From Geosiphon pyriformis (lineage: Eukaryota > Glomeromycota > Glomeromycetes > Archaeosporales > Geosiphonaceae): DNA of 43,811 nt. The notes under the pieces were generated by a model. It saw only the letters and a list, made by a program, of their open reading frames with translations, made no database searches and was not told the DNA's origin. The position numbers were made by a program, and so were the translations under genes. This document shows, one piece after another, positions 43,743 to 43,811 of this stretch. Each line of letters starts with the position of its first letter. Position 1 is the stretch's first letter. The DNA lies in contig JAAOMT010000517.1 in the NCBI GenBank assembly GCA_016748015.1, forward strand, positions 1-43,811, in the 5' to 3' direction.

Positions 43743-43811
<69 letters not shown>
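43743..43811. repeat. Poly-T run of 69 bases at the window end
   Basis: A pure T homopolymer ends the window. It may be a real poly-A/T tract (for example a retroelement tail) or, more likely at a sequence end, a sequencing or assembly artefact. Confidence 0.9.

Overview
This is an AT-rich eukaryotic window with short introns, long AT-rich intergenic DNA, microsatellites and decayed Tc1/mariner elements. The gene content (an expanded fungal class 3 lipase-like family and small secreted Asn/Gly-repeat proteins with Kex2-type sites) suggests a fungus, most likely an arbuscular mycorrhizal species (Glomeromycotina, Rhizophagus-like). The taxonomy is inferred from style and content, not from a marker gene.

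Layout: 1-775 is a tandem repeat with a 174-bp higher-order unit, followed by about 240 bp of GC-richer sequence. At 1018-1036 lies an exact 19-base Nextera/Tn5 mosaic-end adapter, so the join there is probably artificial. From 1037 to 43206 run ten class 3 lipase-like genes or remnants on both strands: a fragment (1037-1188), full models at 7577-8908(-), 15128-16488(-), 19240-20610(-), 23178-24623(+), 25279-26648(-), 31606-33061(-) and 39449-41133(+), a copy missing its 5' end in a 980-N gap (29325-30248, +), and a pseudogene (42071-43206, -). Interspersed are two signal-peptide/KR/13-residue Asn-Gly repeat proteins (5300-5791 + and 13608-14087 -), a 262-residue hydrophobic-C-terminus protein (35548-36336 -), four Tc1/mariner relics, a GC-rich coding-like island and several minisatellites. 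The window ends in 69 T.

Main result: I spliced eight lipase-like genes by hand, and the reading frame closes across every junction. All eight have lost the nucleophile serine of the GHSxGG elbow; it is Gly in five, and Asn, Phe or Tyr in three. The catalytic Asp (R-[VI]-T-x-x-x-D) stays in all. The catalytic His, in the C-terminal exon just before G-P-Y-F-G, stays only in the five Gly copies. In the Asn/Phe/Tyr copies it is Asn, Arg or Lys. The cluster therefore looks like two subfamilies of membrane-anchored, disulfide-bearing lipase pseudoenzymes that keep intact frames and conserved splice sites. This recalls in principle the plant EDS1-type lipase-like proteins, but a role here is inference only.
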